A DNA stretch of 64,000 nt from DATAYA01 sp963754235 (GTDB lineage: Bacteria; Pseudomonadota; Alphaproteobacteria; Acetobacterales; Acetobacteraceae). A program made the translations under genes and the position numbers. The stretch lies in NCBI GenBank assembly GCA_963754235.1, contig CAVWFK010000005.1, positions 124,001 through 188,000 of the forward strand, in the 5' to 3' direction. Every line of letters begins with the position of its first letter. The stretch's first letter is position 1. A model generated the notes under the pieces. That model saw only the letters and a program-made list of their open reading frames with translations, was not told where the DNA came from and searched no databases. Of the stretch, positions 9,885-18,426 are shown piece by piece.

Positions 9885-9995
9885 TCACCCGCAGGGCTGG
9901 GTTGTATTTGCCTGTTGCCGGCGTACCTGGTAGCCGAGGTGCCGATAGAGCTCCACAGCGCGACGGTTGGCGGTTACGACGTGGCTGGAGGCGGT
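9885..9995 (-). pseudogene. GNAT acetyltransferase C-terminal remnant
   Basis: The minus-strand frame ending at a TGA (9885-9887) reads HVVTANRRAVELYRHLGYQ followed by VRRQQ. This is the characteristic end of a GNAT N-acetyltransferase, in which an N-R-x-A-x-x-L-Y-x-x-L-G-(F/Y) helix precedes the last strand. Upstream of about position 9995 the similarity stops and no acetyl-CoA-binding motif is found, so only some 30 codons of a former gene survive. The small coiled-coil gene on the other strand begins just beyond, suggesting that its insertion or a deletion removed the rest. Confidence 0.6.
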
Positions 9996-10012
9996 GGAGC
10001 TGGGAGACGCCC

Positions 10013-10213
10013 GTGAGCGACAATCTGGTTCTGGAACGCCTGCGCGAGATCAGGCAAATGCTAAGCGAGGTCAAGGAGGATACCGCGGAGACGCGCCTGC
10101 GGATCGGAATGCTGGAGGCCGGCTACGCCTCGCTGTCGCTGCGGCTGGATCGCCTCGTCGGGGATGTCGAGCACATCAAGCGTCGGCTTGGGCTGGTTGA
10201 TCCCGTGACCTAG
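10013..10213 (+). CDS. Small coiled-coil protein, unknown function
   Basis: 66 residues, starting at GTG 10013 with GGGAG at 10002-10006 (6-base spacing). Almost the whole protein is predicted helix with heptad-like spacing of Leu, Ile and Val (LVLERLREIRQMLSEVKEDT ... LRIGMLEAGYASLSLRLDRL ... VEHIKRRLGLVD), so a short coiled coil is expected. Similar short proteins are frequent in Acetobacteraceae and rhizobia, often as several copies. Their function is unknown to me. No partner gene is evident. It stands alone between the PEPC-like gene and the CoA-transferase operon. Confidence 0.65.
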   Translation: MSDNLVLERLREIRQMLSEVKEDTAETRLRIGMLEAGYASLSLRLDRLVGDVEHIKRRLGLVDPVT

Positions 10214-10284
10214 CGGCTGCCGGCGGCTGCCTGGGGGTCGATGCGGCTCCACGGCACCGAGCGAAGTCGTGAATGGCGCAGGTG

Positions 10285-10941
10285 TTACGCGGCCTTTGCG
10301 GCGAGATCGGGATGCACCGTGAATGCCGCCTCGGTCTTGCCCTTGATCTGATCGATCTCGATGCCGGGTGCGAGGTCCACCAGCACCAGCCCCGTCTTGG
10401 TGACGTTGAAAACGGCCAATTCGGTGATGATGAGACTGACCACGCCCGCGCCGGTCAGCGGCAGCGTGCAGCGCTTGAGAATCTTGGGCGAGCCGTCCTT
10501 GGCCGCGTGCTCCATCAGCACCACCACGCGCGGGACGCCGGCGACGAGGTCCATCGCACCGCCCATGCCCTTGACCATCTTGCCCGGGATCATCCAGTTC
10601 GCGAGATCGCCGTTCTCGGCCACCTGAAGTGCCCCGAGAATCGAAAGATCGATGTGCCCGCCGCGCACCATCGCGAAGCTAGTGGCGCTGTCGAAGAAGC
10701 TGGTGGTGGGAAGCTGGGTGACGGTCTGCTTGCCGGCATTGATAAGATCGGCGTCCTCCTCGCCCTCGAATGGGAACGGACCCATCCCCATCATCCCGTT
10801 CTCGGAATGGAGCTGGATCGACATGCCTTCGGGGATGTGGTTGGCGACCAGCGTCGGGATGCCGATGCCAAGATTGACGTAGAACCCGTCGTGCAGCTCG
10901 CGGGCGGCGCGCGCCGCCATTTGATCGCGTGTCCAGGGCAT
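10285..10941 (-). CDS. scoB: 3-oxoacid CoA-transferase subunit B
   Basis: 218 residues, the usual size of the B subunit of succinyl-CoA:3-ketoacid CoA-transferase (SCOT), which moves CoA from succinyl-CoA to acetoacetate or a related 3-oxoacid. Motifs: LHDGFYVNLGIGIPTLV near the start and the catalytic glutamate in HSENGMMGMGP. Further on come GGHIDLSILGALQV, ANWMIPGKMVKGMGGAMDLV and a C-terminal FNVTKTGLVLVDLAPGI. It lies 19 bases downstream of the A-subunit gene on the same strand and completes the heteromer. Likely role: ketone-body or polyhydroxyalkanoate-derived acetoacetate use. Confidence 0.95.
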   Translation of the reverse strand: MPWTRDQMAARAARELHDGFYVNLGIGIPTLVANHIPEGMSIQLHSENGMMGMGPFPFEGEEDADLINAGKQTVTQLPTTSFFDSATSFAMVRGGHIDLSILGALQVAENGDLANWMIPGKMVKGMGGAMDLVAGVPRVVVLMEHAAKDGSPKILKRCTLPLTGAGVVSLIITELAVFNVTKTGLVLVDLAPGIEIDQIKGKTEAAFTVHPDLAAKAA

Positions 10942-10960
10942 CGCGCGTCCTCCTTCTCTT

Positions 10961-11674
10961 TCAGGCGGCCTCGCGGCGTCGCACCGTGCGGTTCTCGATC
11001 CGCTTCTCGACGTTCGCGAGCACCGCGATGCGATCGACGTAGATGCCGGGCGTCATGATGAGATCGGGATCGAGGCTGCCGGGTTCAACCAGTTCCTCGA
11101 CCTCGGCCACCGTCACCTCGGCCGCGGTCGCCATCACCGGGTTGAAGTTGCGCGCGGTCTTCCGATAGACGAGGTTGCCCTCGGGATCGGCGCGCCACGC
11201 GTGGATGATCGCGAGGTCGGCGCGCAGGCCGCGCTCCATCACGTAGAGCTTGCCGTCGAACTCCCGCTGCTCCTTGCCCTCGGCGACCGCGGTGCCGGCG
11301 CCGGTCGGGGTGTAGAAGGCGGGGATGCCGGCGCCGCCGGCGCGGATGCGCTCGGCCAGCGTGCCCTGCGGGTTGAACTCGATCTCCAGCTCGCCCGCGA
11401 GATACTGGCGTGCGAAGGTGGCGTTCTCGCCGACGTACGAGCTGATCATTTTACGGACCTGGTGCGTCTCCAAGAGCCGCCCCAGTCCCACGCCGTCGAT
11501 GCCGGCGTTGTTGGACACCACCGTCAGATCGCGCACGCCGAACTCGCGGATGGCGTCGATCAGGGCTGCGGGGATGCCGCACAGGCCGAAGCCGCCGGCA
11601 TGGATCGTCATGCCGTCGCGTAGCAGGCCCGCAAGTGCCGCCGCCGCGTTCGGATGGACTTTCTGCACCGCCAT
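10961..11674 (-). CDS. scoA: 3-oxoacid CoA-transferase subunit A
   Basis: 237 residues. The CoA-transferase A motif GLLRDGMTIHAGGFGLCGIP is near residues 16-35, followed by LTVVSNNAGIDGVGLGRLL and GLRADLAIIHAWRADPEGN. The frame extends 49 codons upstream, but the ATG at 11674 has GGGAGG at a good distance and begins at the family N-terminus (MAVQKV). It forms the active enzyme with the B subunit encoded 19 bases downstream. The 123-base gap to the divergent ABC permease gene at 11798 presumably holds promoters for both directions. Confidence 0.95.
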   Translation of the reverse strand: MAVQKVHPNAAAALAGLLRDGMTIHAGGFGLCGIPAALIDAIREFGVRDLTVVSNNAGIDGVGLGRLLETHQVRKMISSYVGENATFARQYLAGELEIEFNPQGTLAERIRAGGAGIPAFYTPTGAGTAVAEGKEQREFDGKLYVMERGLRADLAIIHAWRADPEGNLVYRKTARNFNPVMATAAEVTVAEVEELVEPGSLDPDLIMTPGIYVDRIAVLANVEKRIENRTVRRREAA

Positions 11675-11797
11675 GCGCCGTCGCCTCCCGTCGCGTATGC
11701 CCGCGCCGGTATAGGCGGGCGGCGGCGCGCGTGCCAGGGGGCGGCCTATTGGGGGCGGCTTGTCATCGAACCGTCTCGGGGCTGACATGGCCGGATC

Positions 11798-12766
11798 ATG
11801 CTCCGTCGCGTAACAGCCCAAGCCGTGGAACCTGCCCTGACGATGCCCGGCGCGCGGGTGGCGGCGGTAACCGGCGTGGCGGCGCGACGGCGCGGGCGGC
11901 TTGCGCGGCAGACGGGGGCCGCGGCGCTGCTGCTCGCTCCTTCGGGCGTGTTCCTGGTCGCGTTCACCTACTGGCCGGTGGCGCAGGTGCTGTGGCGTTC
12001 GCTGGTCGAGCGGCAGTTCTCCACCTCTGCCCGGTTCGGCCTTGGCAATTACGCCCGCCTATTCGCCGACCCGCATTTCGCGCGCGCGGCATGGAATAAT
12101 CTGTTCTACGCCCTCGGCACGATCTTGCCCTCGCTCATGCTGGCGCTCGGCTTCGCGCTGGCGCTGCGCGAGAGCACACGGCTCAATCAGGTCTTGCGCA
12201 CGTTGCTGGTGCTGCCGCTGCTGATCCCGCTGGTCGCGGCGGCGGCGCTGTTCACTTTTATCCTGCTGCCCGGCGATGGCTTGCTCGACCATTATCTCGC
12301 CCCGCTCGGCCTCGGCGCTGTGAACTGGCTCGGCGACCCCGATCTGGCCCTGGGTGCAATCATCGCCATCACGGTCTGGAAGAATACCGGCTACTATATG
12401 CTGTTCTTCCTGGCCGGCCTTGCGGCGGTGCCCGATGACCTGCTGGACGCGGCGCGCATCGATGGCGCCGGTGCCTGGCGGCGGCTGCGCTCGGTGATCC
12501 TGCCGCTGCTCGGGCCGACCTTCGGTTTCGTGCTGCCGATCGCGATGCTGAACGCGCTCACGCAGGTCGATCACGTCATCACCATGACGCAGGGCGGACC
12601 GTCCGACGCGACCAGTCTCGTTCTCTACTACATTTATCAGCAAGCCGAGCAGAACAACGATTTCGGCCTCGCCGCCGCCGCCACCGTCGTCAGCGTCGCC
12701 GTGCTGCTGGCGCTTTCAGTGATCTCGCTGCGCACGATGGAGCGAGGCATCCATTATGAATCGTAG
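11798..12766 (+). CDS. ABC sugar-type transporter permease (UgpA/MalF-like)
   Basis: 322 residues with six hydrophobic helices and the inner-membrane permease EAA loop seen as DDLLDAARIDGAGAWRRLRSVILPLLGP, the contact for the ATPase. The N-terminus carries a basic stretch (ARRRGRLAR) before the first helix (ALLLAPSGVFLVAFTYWPV). An alternative ATG lies at 11843; the Shine-Dalgarno is weak at both. It is first of three co-oriented genes and overlaps the next permease by 11 bases. Together they form a CUT1-type importer for sugars, glycerol-phosphate or polyols. No ATPase gene is present, so the complex probably borrows an ATPase encoded elsewhere. Confidence 0.9.
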   Translation: MLRRVTAQAVEPALTMPGARVAAVTGVAARRRGRLARQTGAAALLLAPSGVFLVAFTYWPVAQVLWRSLVERQFSTSARFGLGNYARLFADPHFARAAWNNLFYALGTILPSLMLALGFALALRESTRLNQVLRTLLVLPLLIPLVAAAALFTFILLPGDGLLDHYLAPLGLGAVNWLGDPDLALGAIIAITVWKNTGYYMLFFLAGLAAVPDDLLDAARIDGAGAWRRLRSVILPLLGPTFGFVLPIAMLNALTQVDHVITMTQGGPSDATSLVLYYIYQQAEQNNDFGLAAAATVVSVAVLLALSVISLRTMERGIHYES

Positions 12767-13574
12767 CGCGCCGCTGCTGGCCACACTCGGCGTCAGCGCA
12801 GCGGCGCTGCTTTGGGCGGTGCCGTTCGCATGGATGCTGGTCGCCTCGCTGCGGCCGGGTTATCCGGCCGACATCGCCTCGCTCACCCCCGCAGGCCCGT
12901 TCGGCGTCGGCAACTATGCCGAGGCATGGTCGAGCGGCAGCTTCCCGCTGTGGTATCTGAACACGCTGCTGCTGTGCGGCGGCATCCTCGCCGTGCAGCT
13001 CGTGACCGCGACTACAGCCGGCTATGCCTTCGCGCGGCTGCGCTTCCCCGGCAGGGAGACGCTGTTCACGATGTTTCTGCTGCAATTGCGGCTGATCCCG
13101 CCGCTGCTGATTGTGCCCAACCTCACCACGCTCGTGACGTTGCGTCTCTACGACACGCTGCCCGGCATCATGGCGCCGTATTTTGCCTCCGCCTTCGGCG
13201 TGTTCCTGATGCGCCAGACCTTTCGCGCAATCCCGCGCGACTACGAGGAGGCGGCGGTGCTGGACGGCGCGGGAATCGCCACGGTGATCGGCCGCGTGCT
13301 GGTGCCGCTGGCGCGCCCAGGGCTGATCGCGTTCGCCATCGTCTCGGTCACCGCGCACTGGAACGAGTTCCTCTGGCCGCTGATCGCTGTCTCTTCGCCG
13401 CGCGAGCAAGTGCTGACGGTCGGGCTCGCCTCGTTCGCCTCGGGGGCGGAGGCGGGCGCGCAATGGGGCGTGATCGCGGCCGGGACGTTCCTGGTCGCGG
13501 CGCCGCTGCTGCTCGGCTTCGTGCTGTTCCAGCGACGGTTCGTGCAGTCCTTCGTGTTCACCGGCATCAAGTAG
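12756..13574 (+). CDS. ABC sugar-type transporter permease (UgpE/MalG-like)
   Basis: 272 residues with six membrane helices. The EAA loop reads IPRDYEEAAVLDGAGIATVI, followed by VLVPLARPGLIAFAIVS and HWNEFLWPLIA, typical for the second permease of CUT1 importers. Its ATG lies within the last 11 bases of the upstream permease gene, indicating translational coupling, and the binding-protein gene follows after 12 bases. It should pair with that permease as a heterodimer in the inner membrane. The substrate cannot be assigned. Confidence 0.92.
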   Translation: MNRSAPLLATLGVSAAALLWAVPFAWMLVASLRPGYPADIASLTPAGPFGVGNYAEAWSSGSFPLWYLNTLLLCGGILAVQLVTATTAGYAFARLRFPGRETLFTMFLLQLRLIPPLLIVPNLTTLVTLRLYDTLPGIMAPYFASAFGVFLMRQTFRAIPRDYEEAAVLDGAGIATVIGRVLVPLARPGLIAFAIVSVTAHWNEFLWPLIAVSSPREQVLTVGLASFASGAEAGAQWGVIAAGTFLVAAPLLLGFVLFQRRFVQSFVFTGIK

Positions 13575-13586
13575 AAGGAGTTTCCG

Positions 13587-14897
13587 ATGCTCTGGCTCAG
13601 GCGCGCGGCGCTCGTCGCACCACTGCTCCTGTCCGCCACCGCGGCATGGGCGGCGGAGGTGACGAATATTGATATGTTTTTCCCCGTTCCCGTGCAGGGC
13701 AAGCTCGCAGTCGAGATGCGCAAGCTGATCGACCAGTTCAACGCGGCACATCCGGCGATCCACGCGACGGCCGTCTATACCGGCTCCTACGACGACACCG
13801 ACCTCAAGACACGCGCCGCGATCAAGGCTGGGCGGCCGCCGGCGGCCGCGATCATGTCGGCCAACTTCATCCGCCAGTACGTGATCGGACAGAACGCAAT
13901 CTCGCTCGATGGGCTGATCGCCAAGGACGGACGGACGCCCGCGCAGTTCATGGCCGGGTTCTGGCCGGCGCTGCGGATCAACGCGATGGAGAACGGCCAC
14001 GTCTATGGCGTGCCGTTCCAGAATTCGACGCCGCTGTTGTTCTACAACGTCAAGCTGTTCCAGGAAGCCGGGCTCGATCCCAACAAGCCGCCGCGCACCT
14101 GGGCGGAGTGGGTGGCGGATGCGCGCAAGCTAGCCAAGCCGGGCGGTGCGCACTGGGGCCTGATGATGCCCGAGAGCTACGACTATCTCGGCTGGTTGAC
14201 GAGTGCCTTGGCGATGTCGAACGGCGGCCAGTACTACAATTGGGGTTATGGCGGCGAGGTCTACTACAATCAGCCGACCACGATCGGCGCGGTGCGCTTC
14301 ATCGGCGACTTGGTCCATAAATGGCACGTCATGCCCGACAGCATCACCGATGCGAACGCCGTGACCAGCGCGTTCTTTTCGGGGCGGACGGGCATGATGC
14401 TGCTTTCCACCGGCGCCCTCGGCTTCGTGCGTGAGGCGATGAAGCAGCCGTTCCGCGTCGCCTTCCTGCCGCGTGCGATGGTGAACGCGGCGCCGATCGG
14501 CGGCGGCTCGCTGCTGATCCCGCGCGGCAACAGCCCCGAGCGGCAGGCGGCGGCGTGGACGCTGATCAAGTGGCTGACCAGCCCCGCGATCGCCGGCCAC
14601 TGGAGCCGCTTCACCGGCTATTTCGCGCCGGTGCGGGCGGCCTACGATCTGCCGGAGATGAAGGCGTATATGGCCAAGCATCCGAACGCGGCGGTGGCGC
14701 TGCGCCAGCTTCGCTACGCACGGCCGTGGTTCGCGACCTACGACACAGTGCCCGTGCGCAAGGCGCTGGAGGATCAGGTGCAGGCAGTGATCACGGGGAA
14801 GGTGCAGGCCGCGGCGGCGATGGTGGCCGCGCAAAAGGCGGCGCATGCGTTGCTGCTGCCCTATGTGCAGCAGACGGCGCTGCGCCAGGTTCCGTAG
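13587..14897 (+). CDS. ABC sugar-type solute-binding protein (UgpB-like)
   Basis: 436 residues. A Sec signal peptide occupies the start (RRAALVAPLLLSATAAWA, cleavage likely after AWA), so the mature protein is periplasmic. The body has the bilobed type-1 solute-binding look, with KLIDQFNAAHPAIHATAVYT near residue 50, NSTPLLFYNVKLFQEAGLDP, PPRTWAEWVADARKLA, and a C-terminal AWTLIKWLTSPAIAGHW as in glycerol-3-phosphate/sugar binders. GAAGGAG precedes the ATG. It follows the two permeases and supplies the ligand. The ligand is unknown, although UgpB-like features make glycerol-phosphate or related compounds possible. Confidence 0.92.
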   Translation: MLWLRRAALVAPLLLSATAAWAAEVTNIDMFFPVPVQGKLAVEMRKLIDQFNAAHPAIHATAVYTGSYDDTDLKTRAAIKAGRPPAAAIMSANFIRQYVIGQNAISLDGLIAKDGRTPAQFMAGFWPALRINAMENGHVYGVPFQNSTPLLFYNVKLFQEAGLDPNKPPRTWAEWVADARKLAKPGGAHWGLMMPESYDYLGWLTSALAMSNGGQYYNWGYGGEVYYNQPTTIGAVRFIGDLVHKWHVMPDSITDANAVTSAFFSGRTGMMLLSTGALGFVREAMKQPFRVAFLPRAMVNAAPIGGGSLLIPRGNSPERQAAAWTLIKWLTSPAIAGHWSRFTGYFAPVRAAYDLPEMKAYMAKHPNAAVALRQLRYARPWFATYDTVPVRKALEDQVQAVITGKVQAAAAMVAAQKAAHALLLPYVQQTALRQVP

Positions 14898-14900
14898 CCG

Positions 14901-15182
14901 CTATTCCGGCTTGACGCGCGGGTTGCCGCCCGGCGTGCCGGGCGGCGGGATCACCGGCATCACCCCGCGCACCGGCGGCGGGGGGTGCGTGATCCCCGGA
15001 TCCACCTGAGCGGGAGGCCGGATCACGCCGTGACTCGCGGCACCGCCTGGCGTGTCAGGCGTCCGGGTGGGCGGGGCGGGCGCGGGCACGAGGGTCTGCG
15101 GCGCGGATTGCGATTGCGCGACCGCCGCGCCCGGGACGGCCAGCGCGAGCGCCAGTGCCGCCACTCGCGCCGCCCTGATCAT
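14901..15182 (-). CDS. Small secreted proline-rich protein coupled to egtD
   Basis: 93 residues. The start MIRAARVAALALALAVPGAA is a clear signal peptide (cleavage near AVA-Q at residue 22-23). The remainder is almost entirely Pro/Thr/Gly-rich (PAPAPPTRTPDTPGG, PPPPVRGVMPVIPPPGTPGG) with no recognisable domain. Its ATG overlaps the egtD stop codon (ATGA at 15179-15182), so translation is probably coupled to the ergothioneine genes. It would be exported to the periplasm; function unknown. Low complexity makes a gene call less certain, but the signal peptide and overlap support it. An in-frame start further upstream is rejected because it lies inside egtD without a signal sequence. Confidence 0.6.
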   Translation of the reverse strand: MIRAARVAALALALAVPGAAVAQSQSAPQTLVPAPAPPTRTPDTPGGAASHGVIRPPAQVDPGITHPPPPVRGVMPVIPPPGTPGGNPRVKPE

Positions 15183-16135
15183 GCCGGACCCGCAGTGAGC
15201 AGATGAATGGAAAACAGCCGATCCGCATCGGTCCACAGCCGCGCACGGCTCCATCCGGCCGAGGCGGCCAGGGCAGCGAAGCTCGCTTCAGTGTACTTGT
15301 AGCTGTTCTCGGTGTGGATCGTCTCGCCGCGGGCGAAGCGGATGGCCCGGCCGGCAATCGTGGCGCGCTGCTCGCGCCGGCTGACCAAATGCATCTCGAT
15401 CCGGCTTTCGGCGTCGTTCCAGATCGCGCGATGGTCGAAGGCGTCGGGGTCGAAATCGGCGCCGGCGTCGCGGTTCAGCCGGATCAGGATGTTGCGGTTG
15501 AAGGCCGCCGTCACGCCGGCCGCGTCATCGTAGGCGGCGACCAGCAATGCAACGTCCTTGCACAGATCGACCCCCACCAGGAATCGCGCATTGCTGCCCA
15601 GCGTCCGCCGCACCCCGCCGAGGAAGCGGCGCGCCAGGGCGGGCTCCAGATTGCCCACCGTCGAGCCGGGAAAGAACCCGACGCGGCGCGCTGTGGCACC
15701 CCCGGGCAGCGCGAGCGGCGCCAGAAAATCAGCCTCGACCGGCATCACGGAGAGGCCGGGATGGCTGCGTACCATTCGCCGAACCATCGCGCGCAATGCC
15801 GGCCCGGCGACGTCCACCGGGACATAGGCAGCGGGCCAGCGCAACGCGCGCAGCAAGATCGCGGCCTTGCTCTCGTCGCTGCCGCCATATTCCACCAGTG
15901 TCGCTGCCGGCGGCACCAGGGCGGCGACATCGCCCGCGATCTCGCGAAGCAGCTTCAGCTCGGTGCGGGTCAGATAATATTCGGGGAGTGCGGTGATCTC
16001 GCCGAACAGCCGGCAGCCCTCCTCGTCGTAGAACAGCTTTGGCGGCAGCGTCTTGCGCGCAGCCGTCAATCCCGCCAGCGCCTCGGCGGCAATGTCGGCT
16101 GGGTGTTGTGGGGGCCAGATCGCACCATCGGGCAT
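15179..16135 (-). CDS. egtD: L-histidine N-alpha-methyltransferase EgtD
   Basis: 318 residues. EgtD trimethylates histidine to hercynine with three S-adenosylmethionines, the first step of ergothioneine synthesis. Visible family signatures: LPPKLFYDEEGCRLFGEITA, LPEYYLTRTELKLL, the SAM-binding VEYGGSDESKAAILL, YVPVDVAGPALRAM, RVGFFPGSTVGNLEP and FLVGVDLCKD. The C-terminal ETIHTENSYKYTEASFAALA belongs to the substrate-binding lobe. The ATG at 16135 has AGGAGG about 10 bases upstream and begins 4 bases after the egtB stop. Cytoplasmic. Confidence 0.96.
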   Translation of the reverse strand: MPDGAIWPPQHPADIAAEALAGLTAARKTLPPKLFYDEEGCRLFGEITALPEYYLTRTELKLLREIAGDVAALVPPAATLVEYGGSDESKAAILLRALRWPAAYVPVDVAGPALRAMVRRMVRSHPGLSVMPVEADFLAPLALPGGATARRVGFFPGSTVGNLEPALARRFLGGVRRTLGSNARFLVGVDLCKDVALLVAAYDDAAGVTAAFNRNILIRLNRDAGADFDPDAFDHRAIWNDAESRIEMHLVSRREQRATIAGRAIRFARGETIHTENSYKYTEASFAALAASAGWSRARLWTDADRLFSIHLLTAGPA

Positions 16136-16139
16136 GAAC

Positions 16140-17324
16140 TCAAGCCTCCTGCGCCAGCCGCAGGCCGGTGAATTGCCAGCGCCGGTCGGGTTGGAAGAAG
16201 TTCCGATAGGTGGGACGCGCATGGCAGGGTGGAGTTGCCATCGAGCCGCCGCGCAGTACCATTTGATTGATCATGAACTTGCCGTTGTACTCGCCAACTG
16301 CACCCGGCGGCGGGTGGAAGCCGGGGTAGGGGAGATAGGCGCTCGCGGTCCACTGCCACACGTGATCGGAGAGCTCTTGCATCCTCGGATCGCCACTCGC
16401 CGCCTCCCACTCCGCCTCGGTAGGCAGACGGGCGCAGGCCCAACGGGCGAAGGCATCCGCCTCGTACCAGCTCACGTGGCGCACCGGGGCGTCTGGATCG
16501 AGCGGCGTGACCCCGCCGAGGCCGAATTGCAACCAACCGCCATCACGCGCGATCCAGTGCATCGGCGCCTCCCAGCCGGCCGCCTGCACCGCCGCCCAGC
16601 CATCCGCCATCCACAGCGTCGCGGTGCGGTAGCCGTCATCGGCGATGAAGGCGAGCCAGTCGGCATTGCGCACCAGCCGGTCGGCGAGCCGATAGGGACG
16701 GAGGAACACGCGATGGCGCGGCGCCTCGTTGTCGAAGGCGAAGCCCGCCCCGTGATGGCCGATCTCGGCGAGGCCTTGCGGCCGGAAATCGAGCCAACGC
16801 ACGGTGCCGCGCACAGGTTCGGGGGCGCGCCAGCCGGGACAGGCGGCGGGCAGCAGCGGATTCTGCGCGAAGGCGTGCAGGATATCGGTGAGCAGGAGCT
16901 CCTGGTGCTGCTGCTCGTGCTGGAGGCCGAGCTCAACGAGCGCCGAGAGGTCGGCCGGCGGCGCGGCAAGCAGCCGGCGCATGGCCGCATCGACGTGGGC
17001 GCGGTACGCATCGACTCGCTCGCCGGGGGGACGGGTCAGCAGGCCGCGCGACGGGCGCGGGTGCCGCGGGCCGACGCTTTCGTAATAAGAGTTGAACAAA
17101 AAGCCGAAATCCGCATGGAACCGCTCGTAACCCGGCAAATGCGGGGCCAGCAGGAACTCCTCGAAGAACCAGGTGGTGTGTGCGCGATGCCACTTTGCCG
17201 GGCTCGCGTCGGGCATCGACTGAACGCACTGGTCTTCGGCGCTCAGTGCCGCCGCCAATTGGTCGGTATGCGCGCGCACCACACCAAAGCGGCCGAGGCC
17301 GGCCGCCGTTCCTGGATGACCCAT
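16140..17324 (-). CDS. egtB: Ergothioneine biosynthesis protein EgtB (sulfoxide synthase)
   Basis: 394 residues. EgtB is a non-heme iron enzyme that joins hercynine to a thiol (gamma-glutamylcysteine or cysteine) with O2 to form the sulfoxide. The DinB-like N-terminal domain carries the iron ligands: His49 in WHRAHTTWFFEEFLL and His136/His140 in QHEQQHQELLLTD. The C-terminal FGE-sulfatase domain has VRHVSWYEADAFARWA, RLPTEAEWE and VLRGGSMATP. GGGAG lies 6 bases before the ATG. No egtA, egtC or egtE is adjacent, so the thiol donor and the final lyase remain open. First gene of the egtB-egtD-secreted protein unit. Confidence 0.96.
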   Translation of the reverse strand: MGHPGTAAGLGRFGVVRAHTDQLAAALSAEDQCVQSMPDASPAKWHRAHTTWFFEEFLLAPHLPGYERFHADFGFLFNSYYESVGPRHPRPSRGLLTRPPGERVDAYRAHVDAAMRRLLAAPPADLSALVELGLQHEQQHQELLLTDILHAFAQNPLLPAACPGWRAPEPVRGTVRWLDFRPQGLAEIGHHGAGFAFDNEAPRHRVFLRPYRLADRLVRNADWLAFIADDGYRTATLWMADGWAAVQAAGWEAPMHWIARDGGWLQFGLGGVTPLDPDAPVRHVSWYEADAFARWACARLPTEAEWEAASGDPRMQELSDHVWQWTASAYLPYPGFHPPPGAVGEYNGKFMINQMVLRGGSMATPPCHARPTYRNFFQPDRRWQFTGLRLAQEA

Positions 17325-17481
17325 TGCTTGCTCCCTCGGCGCAGTGAACGGCTGTCAGATAGGTGGGTTTCGGGGTTCTGCCAGCCTATGCAGGGGCGCT
17401 GGCTTCGATTACGATACGGATGCGGTCCGATGGCGGCCGCAAACCCGCCGGGGGGCCGCCCGCCGTGCATCAGGAGTGCCG

Positions 17482-18276
17482 ATGCTTATCGTCCAGATCA
17501 CCGACCTGCATTGCCGGCCGCGCGGGCTGGCGGCGCAACGCGTGGTGGAGAGCAACATGCTCGCAGAGCGCGCGCTGCGTGTGGTCGCACGGCTCGACCC
17601 GGCGCCCGATGTGGTGCTGATCACCGGCGATCTCGCTGATCTCGGCGAGCCCGAGGCGTATGCCCTGCTCGGGGAGATGATCGCGCGGCGACTGCGTGTG
17701 CCGGTGTTCGCCATCCCGGGCAATCACGACGACCGGGAGGCGATGATCGCGAACCTGCCGGGGACCCGTCACGAGGACGGGTTTGTGCAATACACCATCG
17801 AGGACATGCCGGTGCGGGTCGTCATGCTCGACACGCTGGTGCCGGGAGCCGCGCATGGCGAGCTCTGCGACGCCCGGCTCGCCTGGCTAGAGGCGACCCT
17901 CGCGCGCGCGCCGCAGCGGCCGACGCTGATCGGGATGCATCACCCGCCCTTCGTCTGCGGCATCGGCCACATGGACGCCATCAACCTGCGCGCGGCTGAG
18001 CGCTTCGTCGCGGTGATCGCGCGCCATCGGCAGGTCGAGCGGATCGTCTGCGGTCACCATCACCGCCCGATCACCACGCGTGTGGCGCACGCGATCGCCT
18101 CGATCGCGCCCTCGATCGCGCATCAAGTTGAACTCGATCTGCGGCCCGGCGCCCCGTCGGGATTTGTGATGGAGCCGCCGGCGTTCCAGGTGCATCGCTG
18201 GACGAAGCAGGACGGGATCGTCAGTCACACCGCGTATGTGGAGGAGTATCCGGGACCGTTCCCTTTCCTTGTCTGA
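17482..18276 (+). CDS. Calcineurin-like metallophosphoesterase (CpdA-like)
   Basis: 264 residues, starting at the ATG at 17482 with AGGAG five bases upstream. All five metal-binding blocks are visible: DLH near residue 8, GDLADLG, GNHDD, GMHHPPF and GHHHRPI, forming the dinuclear metal site of class III phosphodiesterases. The nearest described relatives hydrolyse 3',5'-cAMP (CpdA/Icc) or glycerophosphodiesters (GpdQ); the sequence alone does not decide. Cytoplasmic, no signal peptide. It is divergent from egtB across a 157-base gap. Confidence 0.9.
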   Translation: MLIVQITDLHCRPRGLAAQRVVESNMLAERALRVVARLDPAPDVVLITGDLADLGEPEAYALLGEMIARRLRVPVFAIPGNHDDREAMIANLPGTRHEDGFVQYTIEDMPVRVVMLDTLVPGAAHGELCDARLAWLEATLARAPQRPTLIGMHHPPFVCGIGHMDAINLRAAERFVAVIARHRQVERIVCGHHHRPITTRVAHAIASIAPSIAHQVELDLRPGAPSGFVMEPPAFQVHRWTKQDGIVSHTAYVEEYPGPFPFLV

Positions 18277-18303
18277 CCGTTCGGCCTCGCCGTCACCGTC
18301 CCC

Positions 18304-18401
18304 GTCACTGCGAGGAGCACCGCGACGAAGCAGTCCAGGCCCGCCGCACGGTGCCGCGGGCCTGGATCGCCACGCCGGCTAAGCGGCCGGCTCGCGATGA
18401 C
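18304..18401. repeat. Dispersed palindromic repeat (GTCA..GCGAG / CTCGCGATGAC type), copy 1
   Basis: An imperfect inverted repeat about 98 bases long, opening with GTCACTGCGAGGAGCACCGC and closing with CTCGCGATGAC. Inner arms GCAGTCCAGGCCC and GGGCCTGGATCGCC fold back. A second copy with the same ends and inner arms lies at 52239-52334. It sits in the intergenic space after the phosphoesterase gene and before the FDH operon 3' end, where it could also act as a transcription terminator for both. The type resembles the GTCATTGCGAGGAGC palindromes common in alphaproteobacteria. Confidence 0.8.
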
Positions 18402-18426
18402 GGTGCTGGCGACGGGCATCGGCTAT

